From NCBI GenBank assembly GCA_905221605.1, contig CAJNDS010002474.1, positions 1 through 37,500 of the forward strand: 37,500 nucleotides of DNA, in the 5' to 3' direction. This document shows positions 19,470 to 32,003 of this stretch, in pieces (the first letter of the stretch is position 1; each line of letters begins with the position of its first letter). The notes under the pieces were generated by a model, which saw nothing but the letters and a program-made list of their open reading frames with translations, did not search any database and had not been told where the DNA came from. The stretch comes from Symbiodinium natans. Its lineage: Eukaryota; Sar; Dinophyceae; Suessiales; Symbiodiniaceae. A program made the position numbers and the translations under genes.

Positions 19470-20040
19470 GAGCCTCAGCAGCCAGGGGGCCAAAGCTGGT
19501 TTGATGTCTTTCGGTCTCTTCAGGCCCCCATCCTCGTCGTCGTCATCCTCCTGCGTTGGGGAAAGTGTGTCGAGCATGAAGTTTTCGAACTTACAGAGTT
19601 TTTGGGTTTGCTAAGCTAGGGCTCTAAGCGCTTGAAGACGCAGCAAGTGCAAAACTCGAATCTCCAAGCCCTAGATCCCTAACCCTTCCACGGAGACTGC
19701 ATGATTTGTTGCTGGGGCTTGAGTTGGGGAGGGGGGTTAGCCTGCAATGTCCTCTTGGCCCACGTCCCAGTGGCCGTTGAAAAGTCCCGATTATGACCAC
19801 CTATCCTTTTAAGGTTTAGGGCTTTGGCTGTAGAGTTCATTGAAGGGCTTGCTGTCTTTGGGCTCTTTGGGCTTGATCTAGGCTTCACCCAGCTGGCTGC
19901 ATTGCCTGTCCCGGTTTGTCAGTGTGCTCTCAGCTTCTGATAGCTAGTAGGAAACAGTTCTAGGCTCTAGGGCTCAGGCAGGGTCCAGATGTTTGTTTCG
20001 TATTAGTTTTTGGAGTTTGTGCTTCTTGCTTTGGTCGCAA
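19470..20040. other. Unique DNA with telomere-like motif
   Basis: TTTAGGG occurs at 19815-19821, with related GGGCTTTGGC motifs around it. No gene seen. Confidence 0.4.
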
Positions 20041-20043
20041 GCA

Positions 20044-20807
20044 CTGTAAATGGCAGCATTCCTGAGTTTGCAGAGGCTGCAAAGACTGTAAAGCTCATCA
20101 TTTCTGAGCTTGCAGAAGCTGCAAATATTGTAAATAGCGGCATTTCTGAGTTTGCAAAGGTTGCAAATATTGTAAGTAGCAGCATTTCTGAGTACTCAGA
20201 AACTACATACAGATTCTGTAAATAGCAGCATTTCTGAAGCTTGACAGGCTGCAAATACTGTAAATAGCAGCATGTCTGAGTTTGCAGAGGCTGCAAATAC
20301 TGCAGAAGGCAGCATGATGGGTTTCGCCAATGAGGGCTGCGCGTGCTTGCTTCGAAGCACATCGCATGATGGGTTTCAAGAAGACTCATATGCTTTGAAG
20401 CAAGCTTGCACGGCTGAAAAAGCGGGGCGGGGGGGGGGGGGGGGGGGTGGGGCCCTTCGCCAGTGCATCAATGCTCTTGGGACTTTGAGCCGTGTCTGTG
20501 GGTAACTGACTGCAGCAAACACCTCCTGCGTGCAGTTGAGAGACCGAATTTCTGACTCGTTGATTAAGCGGCCATCTGCCAGTCCAGGACCGAGACCGAA
20601 GGCTCACAGACTGACAGACTCCAGAGCGGAAAACAGGACCGACTGACTGACCGGCCGTCTGGCTCCAGACAGGAACACGTAGAAATTCTGCCATTTACAG
20701 GTCTGAAAACTCAGAACTGCTGCTGTTTACAGTATTTGCAGCGTCTGAAAATGTGAAATGCTGCTACTGAAAACTCGGAAAGGCTGTCATTTACGGTATT
20801 TACAGCC
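20044..20807. mobile_element. Foldback-like element with 42-bp subrepeat arms
   Basis: The left arm (20044-about 20315) has six units and a partial seventh, each about 42 bp, starting CTGTAAATAGCAGCATTTCT and ending GAGGCTGCAAATA. The right arm (20686-20807) has the same motif in reverse complement (GCTGCTGTTTACAGTATTTGCAGC and variants), about three shortened units. The middle of about 370 bp holds a G19 run and no recognisable transposase; GCATGATGGGTTTC occurs twice at its left edge. Subrepeat-built inverted arms around a non-coding centre are the hallmark of Foldback-type elements. No target-site duplication was confirmed. The left arm stays open in one frame as a 14-residue repeat (ISEFAEAANIV), as 42 is divisible by three. 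Confidence 0.6.
20429..20447 (+). repeat. G19 homopolymer inside the foldback-like element
   Basis: Nineteen consecutive G in the unique centre between the inverted arms. Confidence 0.9.
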
Positions 20808-20809
20808 AA

Positions 20810-23410
20810 CATGAAAAGGGTCAGAGGTTGGTCATTCGACCCTAGAGGGAAAGAACTTGCTCGACCTCAACCTACCGCCAGCATCTGGCAGAACCGCCTC
20901 CTACCAAAAATGAGAATATTGGTGCAACACCCTGAACCCCCAACCGAACGACCTGCAACGCCAAATCAAAAGCTGTGTTGACAGCTGGGCTAAGGAACAG
21001 CTTACTTCGAGGACGCCATTGTGTGACTGGTAAGATTTCAACCAGCCAAGTACGGCCAAACGAAGCTTATATTATTGTTGAGGTGGTTGCACGTATGGTT
21101 GTTGCCTTCACCACCCTTCCCACAATGTGGTAACTGCCCACCATATTCGATTCCGAAGTCTTGTCAAGACCTTTTTCTCACACAATCAGAAAGGCTGTGG
21201 GCAAATCAGAATGTGCTCAATGGCGGCGCTGGCCAACTCATCCTTCTCAGGCTGAAGTGCAGGCACTAGCAGGCACGACTAGCATGGATGTGTCGGGTTC
21301 TCCAGGGTCTATGTGGCCGTGCTAAGACATTTGCGTTCGTCGGTTTGTCGCCCTCGCCCTCGCATCCTTCTGAACAGAAAATGCTAGAAACACATGTAGC
21401 TAAAATACATCCCCCCCCGTCGTCATTGCATAAAATTCCACCGGATGATGAAAGAGGGAACTGTCCGTGGGCAAAATAAGACGACGTAGATACCACTGCT
21501 CAACAGTCATGCATAGTTAATGTATAAGCTTGAACCCGGAATCCCAGAAGGAGACCCGACCCGAGAAAAGCGGTATTATGCTCATCTCACAATGTCTTAC
21601 AGCAGCCCTTCTTCAACTGAGACAACCGCTTCGGGTTTAGGGCTTCACAGCAAACAAAGCCAAGGCCTCACCCACATCTGCATCCAAGGCCTGCTGAGTG
21701 GTCTTTAGATGGTCTTTAGAGTAGCGAGTGCCCTGCACAGGTCCACGATCCCTTCTGAAAGCAGTCGGTTGAGGCGGTCTGGCTTAGGATGGTTCAGCGT
21801 TTGGGGTTTGACTCTGCTTTACACGTTTTGGCTTCGTGCTTCAGAACTTGCGCGCACTGACCAATTTCCTCTCTCGCCACGATCCTGCGGTACGTGCACC
21901 CTGTGGCCCTCAACTGACAGTCTCGAAAGCATCAAAAGGAATCTCCGGTTTGGAGTCTTGGTTTGAGGCTTACAAGGAATGTCGAGGATGGTCTAAAGCT
22001 ATACACCGAGCGCTGCAGTGAATCAACAAACCCTAAGTAACAACAACCCCTACAGCATCCTTGTTTCCTCATCTAAACGCCTAAGAAGCCTAAGCTCCCC
22101 CAGAGTCAAAATTGGAAACCTGGGGCAATGTTGAATGGCCTGGATAACCCCACATTGACATGTTGTTCCAAGAACTTGAGGCAAGAAATAAACGCCGGAA
22201 GGAGGACTACAGGAAAGAGTGAGAGTGCATGAATGCATGCATTTGTGCGTGTTGGACAAGTCATTCAGCGCGTACTAAACCCCCGATTAAAGCCAGTGAG
22301 TGCATGGGTGAGCTTATTAGTGAGTGTATGGACGGCCAGTGGAATTTAGCGAAGTGGGTGAGGTAAGTAAGTTGAGTGAGTGAGCGAGCTTGGAGGGTGA
22401 GTTTGGAAAGTGATAAGTGAGTCAGAGAACCAGTGTGAGTTTGGTAAGTGACACTGGAACAAACCCTATTGGCGTCCGACATCCAGTCTCGTGGACCTTG
22501 ACCACCCCACTTGAACAACAAGCAAGACTGCAACGCATGCAGGGTCTAAGCAACACTGACAGCCCTACACCACTGAGCCTGTGTGCGGAGGTAGCGCAAA
22601 AGCTGCCCAGGCGAGCGCCAGCGCGTGACCAGGAGCTCCACACAGCCGGCCTAGGGTTGCTTCTGTGGAGGACATTCACGCCTGTATACTGCCCTGAAGT
22701 CGCAGGAAAGCCGAGCAAGAGAGGCAAGAGCCTTGTCGTGCCCGAGGTCTAGGGTCTTAGCGAGTTAGGGTCAGAGGATTGGAGGCCCGACGCTTCCCCG
22801 GGAAACTTGCCTTCAAGCCTACCCTCTCAGTGAAAGTGCGGAAAGACACTGTTCAACTTGTCGAGACATGACAGAACATTGAACAAGCCTTGAGTTCAAG
22901 TTTCCGCAACACTCACCCCGTCAGGCCTCTCGCTCATTGCTGGCGATGTACTGGAGACGCCCACCACAGCGCCAAACCTCGCAGAGCGCCTGCAACTCCA
23001 GCAGTTTCGGCTGGGTCCAAATTGGCGAAAGCACTGAAAACCCAAAACTTCACCACACATGGACAGATAAGAACAGATTGTACATGTGAAACGGAGCCCT
23101 TCATGAGAGAAACGAAAGTCCTTTACAGGGTGTATGTGGGTTTTTGGATCTTTGAATGATCTTTGAGGCACTTTGGAGGCTGTCGGAGATGGTGGCTGCG
23201 GAGACTGGAGAGGGTTTGGCACAAGGGCTTCGTTTTTGCAGCTATCAGCATGCAACGGACAATTCCCTAACCTTCACAAAGGCAAACAAAAACCATATCT
23301 TAAGTCATATCTGTTCTGGCACTATGCCAGAGCTCCGGAGTTGCCATCCCAGACATATAAGGAGAGTCAGACCTGCGTCGTGCTGGCAAGTTGATGCTTG
23401 GACTCCCTTG
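20810..23410. other. Gene-poor region with degenerate GAGT and telomere-like repeats
   Basis: TTTAGGG is at 21636-21642. From 22270 to 22450 there is a decayed GAGT tetranucleotide repeat (GTGAGTGAGC, AGTAAGTTGAGTGAG). Frames of 60-120 codons occur on both strands (for example 22417-22752 plus, 22896-23255 minus) with no known domain. No RNA genes seen. Confidence 0.4.
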
Positions 23411-23413
23411 GAA

Positions 23414-23606
23414 TAACGACACCATTCAGGACATCTGACAGCTGAACTTGCTGCATAAGCTTCAGTACTCTTTTGGCCCACGCATGTTGTACCAATTTGC
23501 CAATCATCGCGTATCGCATATGCGTGGCCACAAAAGCTGATGCTCATGTCTGCACCTAGAAACGGCCAGCCGTGCAGATATCGGAAGAGTCACAGGTGCC
23601 CATCGC
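23414..23606 (-). pseudogene. Dispersed coding-derived repeat, copy A (50-codon frame)
   Basis: On the minus strand an ATG at about 23519 opens a short frame containing MRYAMIGKLVQHAWAKRVL then QQVQLSDVLNGVVIPRE and a stop. The nucleotide sequence matches the segment at 31247-31451 in blocks such as TTTTGGCCCACGCATGTTGTA, GCCAGCCGTGCAG and GTCACAGGTG (plus strand). Both copies keep LQHAWAK/VQHAWAK and SDV-NG--IP, with several third-position differences. The upstream part has stops in this frame; TTCTAG and GTGCAG there could be 3' splice sites. It is a fragment of an unrecognised gene or mobile-element ORF. Confidence 0.4.
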
Positions 23607-23619
23607 GTCACACGGCTTG

Positions 23620-24110
23620 CAGAGTAGACAGCGATCTTATAATCCTCAGATGCTCGGTAAGAAAACTTCAGAAGTCGAAGGCATCTCGAGGATGCTCGCT
23701 GTTCCATATGTGAGAGCTCACAACGTACGATGCTTGGCAGGCGCTGATGTTTCAACATGTTCTACGATCTGGAGATATCTGGAGTGCCCTTTCGCAGCAA
23801 GTTGTCAAGAATGCGCTTGTTCGTTTGAACGAGAACAAAAACCGTGCAACGTGACTGCCAAAGTGCAACTCCCCAAGTGGGCGCTCGCCATAAAACCAAG
23901 GAAAACGACACTGACATACACTGACAGAATATGACTGCCTCAAGGCCTAAAAAATGAGCAATCGCAATGTGAGAAACACCGTCAAAAACCAGCACTTCTA
24001 ATTTCGCTTTTCAGTTCGCTCCAACTAGGCGCAGGGGCACGGGGCTCACAATTAGTGTTTAACCGGTTGTGTTTTCTGACCCTTGAGGAAGTTTCTGAGT
24101 TTGGACTGAT
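23620..24110. other. Unique DNA, overlapping short frames
   Basis: A 120-codon plus-strand frame (23572-23934) and a 77-codon minus-strand frame (23762-23995) overlap. Neither has a recognised motif. Confidence 0.35.
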
Positions 24111-24116
24111 CCGCAA

Positions 24117-24332
24117 CCCCCCCCCCCCCCCGCCCCCCAACTCAGAGCCCTAAAGCTGAGGGCCTAGTTCCCAACCGCAAATCACAAGATGTTGCGCTGT
24201 GAATGTCACTCTGAATTTCAAACCCAGATTCCAGAGCCTTAATCCCATCAAACAAACCCTAGCATTTGGGCTACACCTCCGCCCCTAAAAGTGCCCTAAG
24301 CCCCCCCCCCCCCCCCCACCCCCCCCCCCCCT
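24117..24332. repeat. C-homopolymer tracts
   Basis: C15 at 24117-24131, then C17 (24301-24317) and C13 (24319-24331) separated by one A. The telomere-like CAAACCCTAGC lies between them. The minus-strand Gly-rich ORF start over 24300 is an artefact of the C run. Confidence 0.9.
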
Positions 24333-24334
24333 CC

Positions 24335-27300
24335 CCAATCGAATTCGACTAGCCTCGGCAGCGGCTTGCCGAGCTCGGCTAAAGTCCATGCTTCCGAGCG
24401 AGATGAAGTGCAACTGGGTGTGCTTTTGTATTCGATCTTGAAGGGAAGTGTCCTGGAATGCTCAAAAACATGAAGGGATTGTTTATGAGCACTTAGATGC
24501 TTAAACATACATATCATTGACAGGGGTTTGGAAAGTGGGATCTGCAAGGCTGTTTGGGGTGCAAGGCTCCGCTTCGGGTGCCGCAGTCTGACAAACCCAA
24601 CTTGCCAGAAATTTGGGGCTGTTGGTGCTCTCGGGGTTTGTGCATTGGGATTGTGGCTGTTTAACGGGTGGCAAGTATCAACTTGAGGCTCAGCTTGACC
24701 CTCAACCCGAACCGTGACCCGAGACCACCCCACATCCAGAACATAGATGGTGCCGAACAATTCATGGGGTTTGGCAATGTGGAGGCCGTCATCAGATGGC
24801 GAAAGAGACGAAAGAGATCCAATCCAAAGCATGGCCCTGCAACCTCAAATCCTTGGAGGGCCTCAACACCTTTTCAAGGTCCCACCAGAGGCCCCCAGGG
24901 CCCATGCCGCAGCCAGCGAGGCGGCAGGCTGTTGCGCAACCTGTTCGTTTGAATGGGTTCTTGACACATCGGCACATCGACACTTCGTGCAAACCCTAAC
25001 TAACCCATGAGTCTTGAGCACTGAACGTCCAAATCCCGCGCAACTGCCATGGAAGAAGTACATGCTTAGGACAAGGGCCTGCTGCGCAAGGAGGCGGTTC
25101 CAGCCCTGGCGGTTTCTTGAAGAGTCTTGGGGGTGCATCATCTGGCATCAAGGGCGTTTGTCTCTACCTCGGGTTTAAGAACAGTGTTTGGGGGCTTGTT
25201 TTGGGCCTCTTCTTTTTCTCTGCTTGGAGTACAGCAGACATTTGTGACCCCACCTACCTGAACACCCATCATGGTCCGCCCGAACCTTGCACAGTTTCCA
25301 GCCAATGGCGCAGGACTCCATTCGTATTCACAGGTTCAGGCAGACAGTGCTGAAAAGTTTGAGTGCCAAGGGGCAGGGAGGTTTGGGACGGTTTTCATGC
25401 TGTTCATACGTGGACTTGCTGTTTCGAATCTGCACATCCGGGACAAAGGCGCTGCCATTTCATTCGCTTGGAAGCAGTATGATTCAGCTTGGGCGAGAGA
25501 TGCTTGCAACAGTTTCAACAGAGGTTCGAAGTGAATAGCTAAGGCAGCTAAGCCGCTAAGCCAACCAGTGTGCAATCTTCCCGACAGCGCTGCTTCATCA
25601 AGCTCCGGGTTCGAAGATGAATTACGAGGCCACCATGTCAGCAGGAGGCTTTCGCCTTTCAGAAGCTCTTGGTAGCAGGCTAGATGGACTACATGATCTC
25701 GCTGCCGACCCGACCTTTGGCAACTCTTGACTTCAAGAAAGATCGCGAGAGTCTGGCCTTGCTGAAGCTCCGCAGCTGTGGCGGAGGTTCCCGGCCCAGC
25801 CGTCGCCTCAACATTTCAGGCCATCCACAGCAGTCCTACAGTTGAAACCTGTTGCATGCACTGATCTCTTCGGCTCTACAGCTACGAAGTTTCTCAACAA
25901 CGAAGCAGAGGGACGCTGGGGTGATAGCAGGACGACAAAAGCACCGGCCAAACGATTGAAATCCCTTCAGCACAAGAGACTTAAAACAAAAGCCTTTCAA
26001 CCCCAAACAACCCAAACCTCATATAGAAAGAAGCAGACTATGATACCTGGCTGACCTAGTTCAAAGCGGATATGGTTCAACTTCCGGGTCCTTGATACGC
26101 AACTTGATTCTTTTCTGAGTTCTTTTTATTCTGCTCCACTGGAGCCATGAACTCCGAATCCCGGCGTTGGCTATCCCAAGTCCCTAACACCCTGGACCCG
26201 CTTCCTAAGCTGTTGCCTGGCAAGCAGTTTCAGCGCAGCCCAGCGCAGCTCCCAAGTGCGCCTGCATTTTGGGTTTAGGTGTAGCCTTCAAGGCGCCGCA
26301 TGATAACTTGCTTGCTTCGACGTGGCTCAGAGTGCACAGAGGGGGCTGTAACAACGAGCCTCCCTGGGAACATTTTGACAGTGCAACCCTACACGCTTGT
26401 AGTTTCAGCACGAAGAATCCAGAGTCGTTGGTTAAGAAAGCATGACCTCTGCAGCCAGTTTGGGATTCTGATCTTCAGACACGAGCCTCGACTTTTGCAA
26501 GGCATCTTTGAGCAAGATCTTGACGCCAACTAGACTTGCACTGAATCTGCAAGTATTCTGACCATCCTAGCCCAACGCATTCATTTAACATGATTGCTGC
26601 AACCGAGGTGTGAATCGTATCCGGGAAACAGCAACATTTACGGCGTTTGATCAAATAAAGCAGATACATGCCAACTATGGGGTCCTGATCGGGGAGAGCG
26701 AGTATAAACGCATTCTTGTGTGTACACACACACATGCACACAAAATCATGTGTTCTACATGCATATACATGCAGAGGGCGCATTGTTATTTGCGAAATCT
26801 ATCTGATCATTGATCGTGCCTTGGCTGCAGCTGCATCGTCTCGAACATCTCTACTGTGGCCTGGCATTGGCTTCGTTCAAATTTCAGTGCGGGCCTCAGC
26901 AAAGCTAACTCAGGGCAGTCAAATCTCAACTCTACGTCCCATACACTCTAAGGCCCCACACCGGAAACCAAGTGTCCTAAACTTGAACAACATACCCTCT
27001 TCACCTTCTGAAGGTCTGTCATCTCCGGCAGATGAAGAAAAGCCTGGCAGAGGCTCGCAAGTCCCCATGCTTTCTCAGGTTAGAATCCATGCTAAAGTTG
27101 AGAATCGCTTCGGGCTTGAGGATTCAGAGGAGGGCCACTTGAAGCTCAAGGGCCTATGACCCTAGGGCTGAGGACATGGGAGGGGCAATGGATGGCCTTC
27201 CCAGACATGCTGCTCATGTACATTTAATGTAAATCCGTTCTGCAGCGCCAAATCGCTGAACCCTTCGCCCGGCAAGGAAATGCTCTCACCCCACCTCGGC

Positions 27301-29380
27301 GGACCCAGCATCGGGAAACTCCATGAGCCTTCCATTAGAAACTCAGAAGCCGACATTCAGCTGGAAATCCTACAACGCATTTTCAAGCCCTTGAGAGACA
27401 CTCAACTCCCTTCACCACCTTTACAGGAATCTGGGCCCTAGATTCTACGACTTCGCTTCAACTCTAAACACCACAAACGCAGTACACAGTGCACCGAACA
27501 CGTGGAATCCTCACCAATACACGCCATCTCTGACAAGACGAAGGCGTGTCCCTAAAACCCTTCAAAGGAGAGCCTCAGGTCCACGACCCAACCAGGCTGT
27601 CTACCTTAAACACTCCTGTCCGGCATTCTCTGAGCCTACCAGCGCTGAGGGCCTGAACCGTGAACTCCCCCTCCTTGACTGCTGAATTCTTAGCGGTCTG
27701 AACGATCCCCAACCCTACTCAGGTCCCAGGATCGCTACGTGCTCCATGTCTGCACCCTCCAGGCCCTGAGGCAGTAGCCTTGGTGACGTAGCACTCAGTC
27801 ATTTGTTGTTGGTGTTTTAGGGAATGCTGTGAAGTTACCTCGGGCTGCTGCAGCGTGCAGCCCCTTACAACTGCCAAAGGCTTCAAATGGCTTCGGGGCC
27901 AAGAGGTTGGGGCTGAGGATCCCCAACATCGCGGATGCTCTCATCATACCATCCCACTACCTGCATGTTTTTGACAGGACCTGGACAGCTTTGTACAGGA
28001 GCTTGCTGATTAGGCTTTCGGCTCAAGGGCTGGCGGGATTCGAAACCACGGCAAAGCAGGCCATTGTCTGAAGCTGGCAGCTAAGCAACATCCCCTCAAG
28101 AACTGTGCGGCCATTGTAGGTGTCCCGCACCACAGGCATGTCGAGGAGAAAGGTTCCTTCAGGGAGCCTTTGGAATAGCACGCTTAGGCTCTCGGCTTTC
28201 TGGATGGAATTCGTGGTTTAGAAGCGCTGGAAAGAGGCCAGCCAGGTGTTCTGGTGCTGTGTTTAGGCCAAGCCTTCTGAACGAATACCCCGGCCCCCGA
28301 ACCTACTGGAGACTAGCCTTCGGCATACAAAGCTTGAACTTTGGAAGCCAAGTCCCAATACCGTAGTGCACTTCCAGAAGGCAAGAGTTGAAAGATACAG
28401 CATGATACAGCAATCTCAGCCAGGGAGAAGAGCTTCTTTGTATGTGCGAAACATGGACGCCAGCGAGCTTCGGGCGATGCCTAAAGGCCCTGAGCCCTTC
28501 GGCCTTAACACCCTACAGACATGGTTGACAAACAGGAAGCCTGCTGTAGCTTGGTCACGTAGCACAGATCGCTTCTTCAGGACACCACCAAGGTAGCGTG
28601 CCTTAGCTGCTGAGCGTTCAAGGCCGAATGGTTTTAGGCCTCATCTCTTCGAACAGGGGTCGCGCTTTGTGCTTCTTATGTTAGGCTGCGGTGCGCACCC
28701 GAGCTGGGCGCAGACAAAAGGTGCTTAGGTGCCTCTTTCTTTGGAATTCTCGGATGTAGCTTTATTCAATGTTTGTGGGCATGGGGACTTCCTGCCGTGC
28801 ACAAGGATGCTGCATGTCGTCAGCAGTTGATGCTTTCGTGCTTGTGTGGGAGCACCGTGCAATTGCTTCACTTCATTTGATTTTCCGTACACGCCATTCC
28901 TGGCCCCTGGAGTCCATATGTGCACACTTCCATTCTTCATCACCCATGTGTTTTCGCGATGCCTTCCTGGTGCGGCATACACGTAAAACCAACTATGTCA
29001 GCGAAGACAAAGAACAGAGTGAATGGAACCAAGCCGGCTCAAGTTTAAACCTGCTGTCGCAATTTGGTGCGTTTTTCGTAGCGGAAGACCTGCATGTGAA
29101 GGGCGGGTTGAAGGTGTCCTGAAATTACACTCTGGAAGCAGGTAATCAAGCCGTTGACAACAAAAAAGGCTGTGCAAGTCCGCATACATCCAATTCTTGC
29201 AAGGTGGCTAGCTGCAGGACGCAGCTTACCAGAATAACGGAGTGATTTGGGACACAAGACAACCAACAAATCGGGTTGAACAATCGGGCGACTTTTCTTT
29301 GGCATTAGCTGGCAGAGTCAGCGCAGATTTGGCAAAACGACAAAGTGTTCATCAGTCTGTCATGAAAAACCGACCACGTC
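24335..29380. other. Long gene-poor region, low-confidence ORFs only
   Basis: CAAACCCTAACTAACCC at about 24984-25000 is telomere-like. ATG-started plus-strand frames at 25271-25534 (87 codons, with GRFGTVFMLFIRGLAVSNL) and 28769-29122 (117 codons) are open but lack known motifs. A short CA-rich run lies at 26715-26740. The 27160-28700 stretch shows only scattered degenerate heptads. I find no RNA gene, transposase, reverse transcriptase or known enzyme motif. Confidence 0.35.
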
Positions 29381-29633
29381 CGCGTGTGCTTACTCAAGAG
29401 AAGGCACATGCTTTTTACAAACTAGCTCCTGGTACATATTGCTCGGCAAGAAATGTTTGAGGACTGTTTCAGGGCCGCTTTCCGCGGGTGACGCGAAACT
29501 TTGGGCAGGATCTGGAAGAAAGCCAGAATTCTTTTTGCAAATTATCGGCCAAAACAATGGCTGAACTGCGACCTGGCAAAAAGAACCACAAACCAGCCGA
29601 GATTTTGGCTGTGTGAAAGTCATGACGTTTCCG

Positions 29634-30071
29634 CACGTGCCTGGAGCCGCAAGGGCTTTCTGTATTTATATCGCAGAATATTTCTGGATTTGTTTCACGT
29701 GCGGTGACATGGAAACACGGATATTTTTCTTTTGCGGATCACGAACAAGCGAAATATTTCAGGATCTTTTGCTCACGTGCTCCCATGCAAGCAAGGGCAC
29801 ATTGCTTCTGTATCCGCAAGTAAAACCCACAGGCTTCCTGCCACCTTCACAGTCCTGCGTCTACATGCAGAAGAGCAACTGACTCCTACATAGGCACTAG
29901 TCACTAGTCTTGGAAGGTTTCGGGTCGGAAGCCTCGAAGATTTTCACGACCTGACCATCCTTCCACTGAGCCGATGGCCGTGGCACCACCTGTGGTTCGG
30001 AGCAGCACATGGCCGAGGAGAGGCACCACCCTAGGATCCAAGGATTTAGGGCTTGAAGGCTTCGTCACGTG
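29634..30071. promoter_or_regulatory. Cluster of four CACGTG palindromes
   Basis: CACGTG occurs at 29634-29639, 29696-29701, 29774-29779 and 30066-30071. The second and third lie in imperfect copies of one segment (GAATATTTCTGGAT and GAAATATTTCAGGAT upstream), about 78 bp apart. CACGTG is the core bound by bHLH and bZIP factors (G-box/E-box). No gene start is identified nearby. Confidence 0.3.
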
Positions 30072-31240
30072 TACTTGTTTGATAAGGCGATTGGGTCTCC
30101 GAAAGCTGAACACCCTGAACCCTCCTCTCTGAGGCTAACATTCCCCCTTCCCCCACCAGTTTAAGGTTGAGGGTTGGGGGCTCTAGGGTTTTGGGGCTTC
30201 GGGACGGCCCGCAAATGTGTACTAGTAGCAAGAAGATCAACCCCTGCAAGCACCTCTGCACCCTTAAAGCCCTGCTTCCACCACGCAGCGTGGCCAGTGC
30301 CGCAAAACCCGTGGCCGCGCCCGCAAGCCCAGTTACGGCCGCGGCCTTCGAGTTGGTGAGGGGCGGGTGCTTCTTCGAGACAACTCGGTCTCCAAAAACT
30401 GGATGTCGGGTGTATGCACACTCTGAAGTAAGTTGCAAGGCGTCCTTCGGTTGGTCCTAAACATCTGGATAGAATGCTTCATGTTTGTTGTTCGAGGGTT
30501 GGAGGACCGAAAGCTCCGGAGGACTTCAGAACTCGAAAGATATCACAGGAGGAAGTCAGGGACCCTTCGTTGGGGAATGTTAGAATATTTCGGTTGGCAT
30601 ATTCTTCAAGACGTGCTGGAGGCCGGTGGAAGCTGGTAAGGGGGTGGAGGTGGTGGGGGCTGGAGGGGGGGGGGTGGAGGTGGAGGGGTCTTCTGTCTCA
30701 ACTTCGACCATACACAATGCATTAACAAATAGCTTGAGACGTTGTGTGGTTTGCATGTTGTGGCCATCATGTTCTAGGCGCTCGTGACCCCGAAGATCCC
30801 AAAGTCAACAAACATCATCGCATGCGCAGGGTTGTCCACTTTGACGAATACCGCGCATGCCTTCTTTGGGTTTTCTGGTTTCACAAGTTTAGGTTGATAT
30901 GTAGAAATTCAAGGCTTCCACATGCAACACACCTGAGCATACGTCTTGCAGCTCCAACCTTACTTCTCAAGCCACACTGAAAAAAAGTTCCCAACCGAAC
31001 CCTCTACATCGCACAACCGCAGTCGCAGGTGCACCCTGAATTGCTAAGGCCCACAGGGCTTTAAGCGTCGTCTTCACCCTGAAATTCTCACTGCCCGCAG
31101 CCTTGGCTAGCTGAGTGCGACTTTTTTCAGGACCTGGCGCAGCTTCTTGCAAGGTTAGGGCTTGGAATGGCTTGGATCTCGACCAAGGTTTGAAAGCGCT
31201 TTTGTAGGACTCAGCATCACCACCTGCGAACGGAATGATG
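29790..31240. other. Gene-poor region with telomere-like and G-rich sequence
   Basis: TTTAGGG is at 30045-30051, and GGTTGAGGGTTGGGGGCTCTAGGG lies near 30165-30188. The stretch 30640-30690 is a G-rich run (GGTGGGGGCTGGAGGGGGGG). Frames of 60-130 codons overlap on both strands at 30046-30460 without known motifs. Confidence 0.35.
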
Positions 31241-31246
31241 GGACCA

Positions 31247-31451
31247 TTTACGACATCTGACAAATAACTGGACTTGCCAGTGCAGGTAAGCCTTGCCTGG
31301 TTTCAGCACTATTTTGGCCCACGCATGTTGTAAAAACGTCGTGAGACCCTCAGTTCGCCAGTCAACGCATATCCACGTCGACAAAACTGCTGCACAGCAT
31401 GCAAGCTGCCAGCCGTGCAGCTTAAGAAAAGTCACAGGTGCTCATTTGTGC
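31247..31451 (-). pseudogene. Dispersed coding-derived repeat, copy B (decayed)
   Basis: Homologous to 23414-23606. In the frame that is open in copy A it has two stops before LQHAWAKIVLK, an extra stretch of about 15 bases (containing AAGGCTTACCTGCAC), and about 4 extra bases before SDVVNGPIIP. After IIP it diverges, but the minus-strand frame stays open to 30967 (GGDAESYKSAFKPWSRS and onward, about 90 codons), which may be the next part of the ancestral coding region. It looks like a decayed paralogue or retroposed fragment. Confidence 0.4.
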
Positions 31452-31544
31452 CACCGCTGCCAATCCAATTGCCAAGATTCCCTCATGATCTCGTACGCTT
31501 TGCAAGGTATGGCTGCGATTCCGACTTCATAGTTGTAAAGGTGC

Positions 31545-31615
31545 CTGTATGTATGTATATACATATATACATATACATATATATATATATATATATTATG
31601 CATAATGCATATATC
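31545..31615. repeat. (TA)n/(TATG)n AT-rich palindromic tract
   Basis: GTATGTATATACATATATACATA followed by (AT)n and ATTATGCATAATGCATAT. Highly self-complementary. Confidence 0.9.
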
Positions 31616-31798
31616 CAAAGGTTTAAGGCGAACGCGGGCTGTGACATCAGCCTTGGCGGCAACACACTACATCATGTACTTTTTTGTGAAGTGGTGGCGG
31701 GCATCATCAAACCTTGTGTGAACTTGGATGGATGTGAGCCTGAGCAGAAGAAAGCTGTTAACATAGCACCTCAGAACAAGCACCTGCTGAACTACACT

Positions 31799-31926
31799 TG
31801 AACGAACGAACGAACGAACGAACGAACGAATGAATGAATGAATGAATGAATGAACAAACGAAAGAACGAATGAACGAATGAACGTGTGTGTCCACTGTTC
31901 GGCCCAGAGTCGAAGCAAAAGTCTGT

Positions 31927-32003
<77 letters not shown>

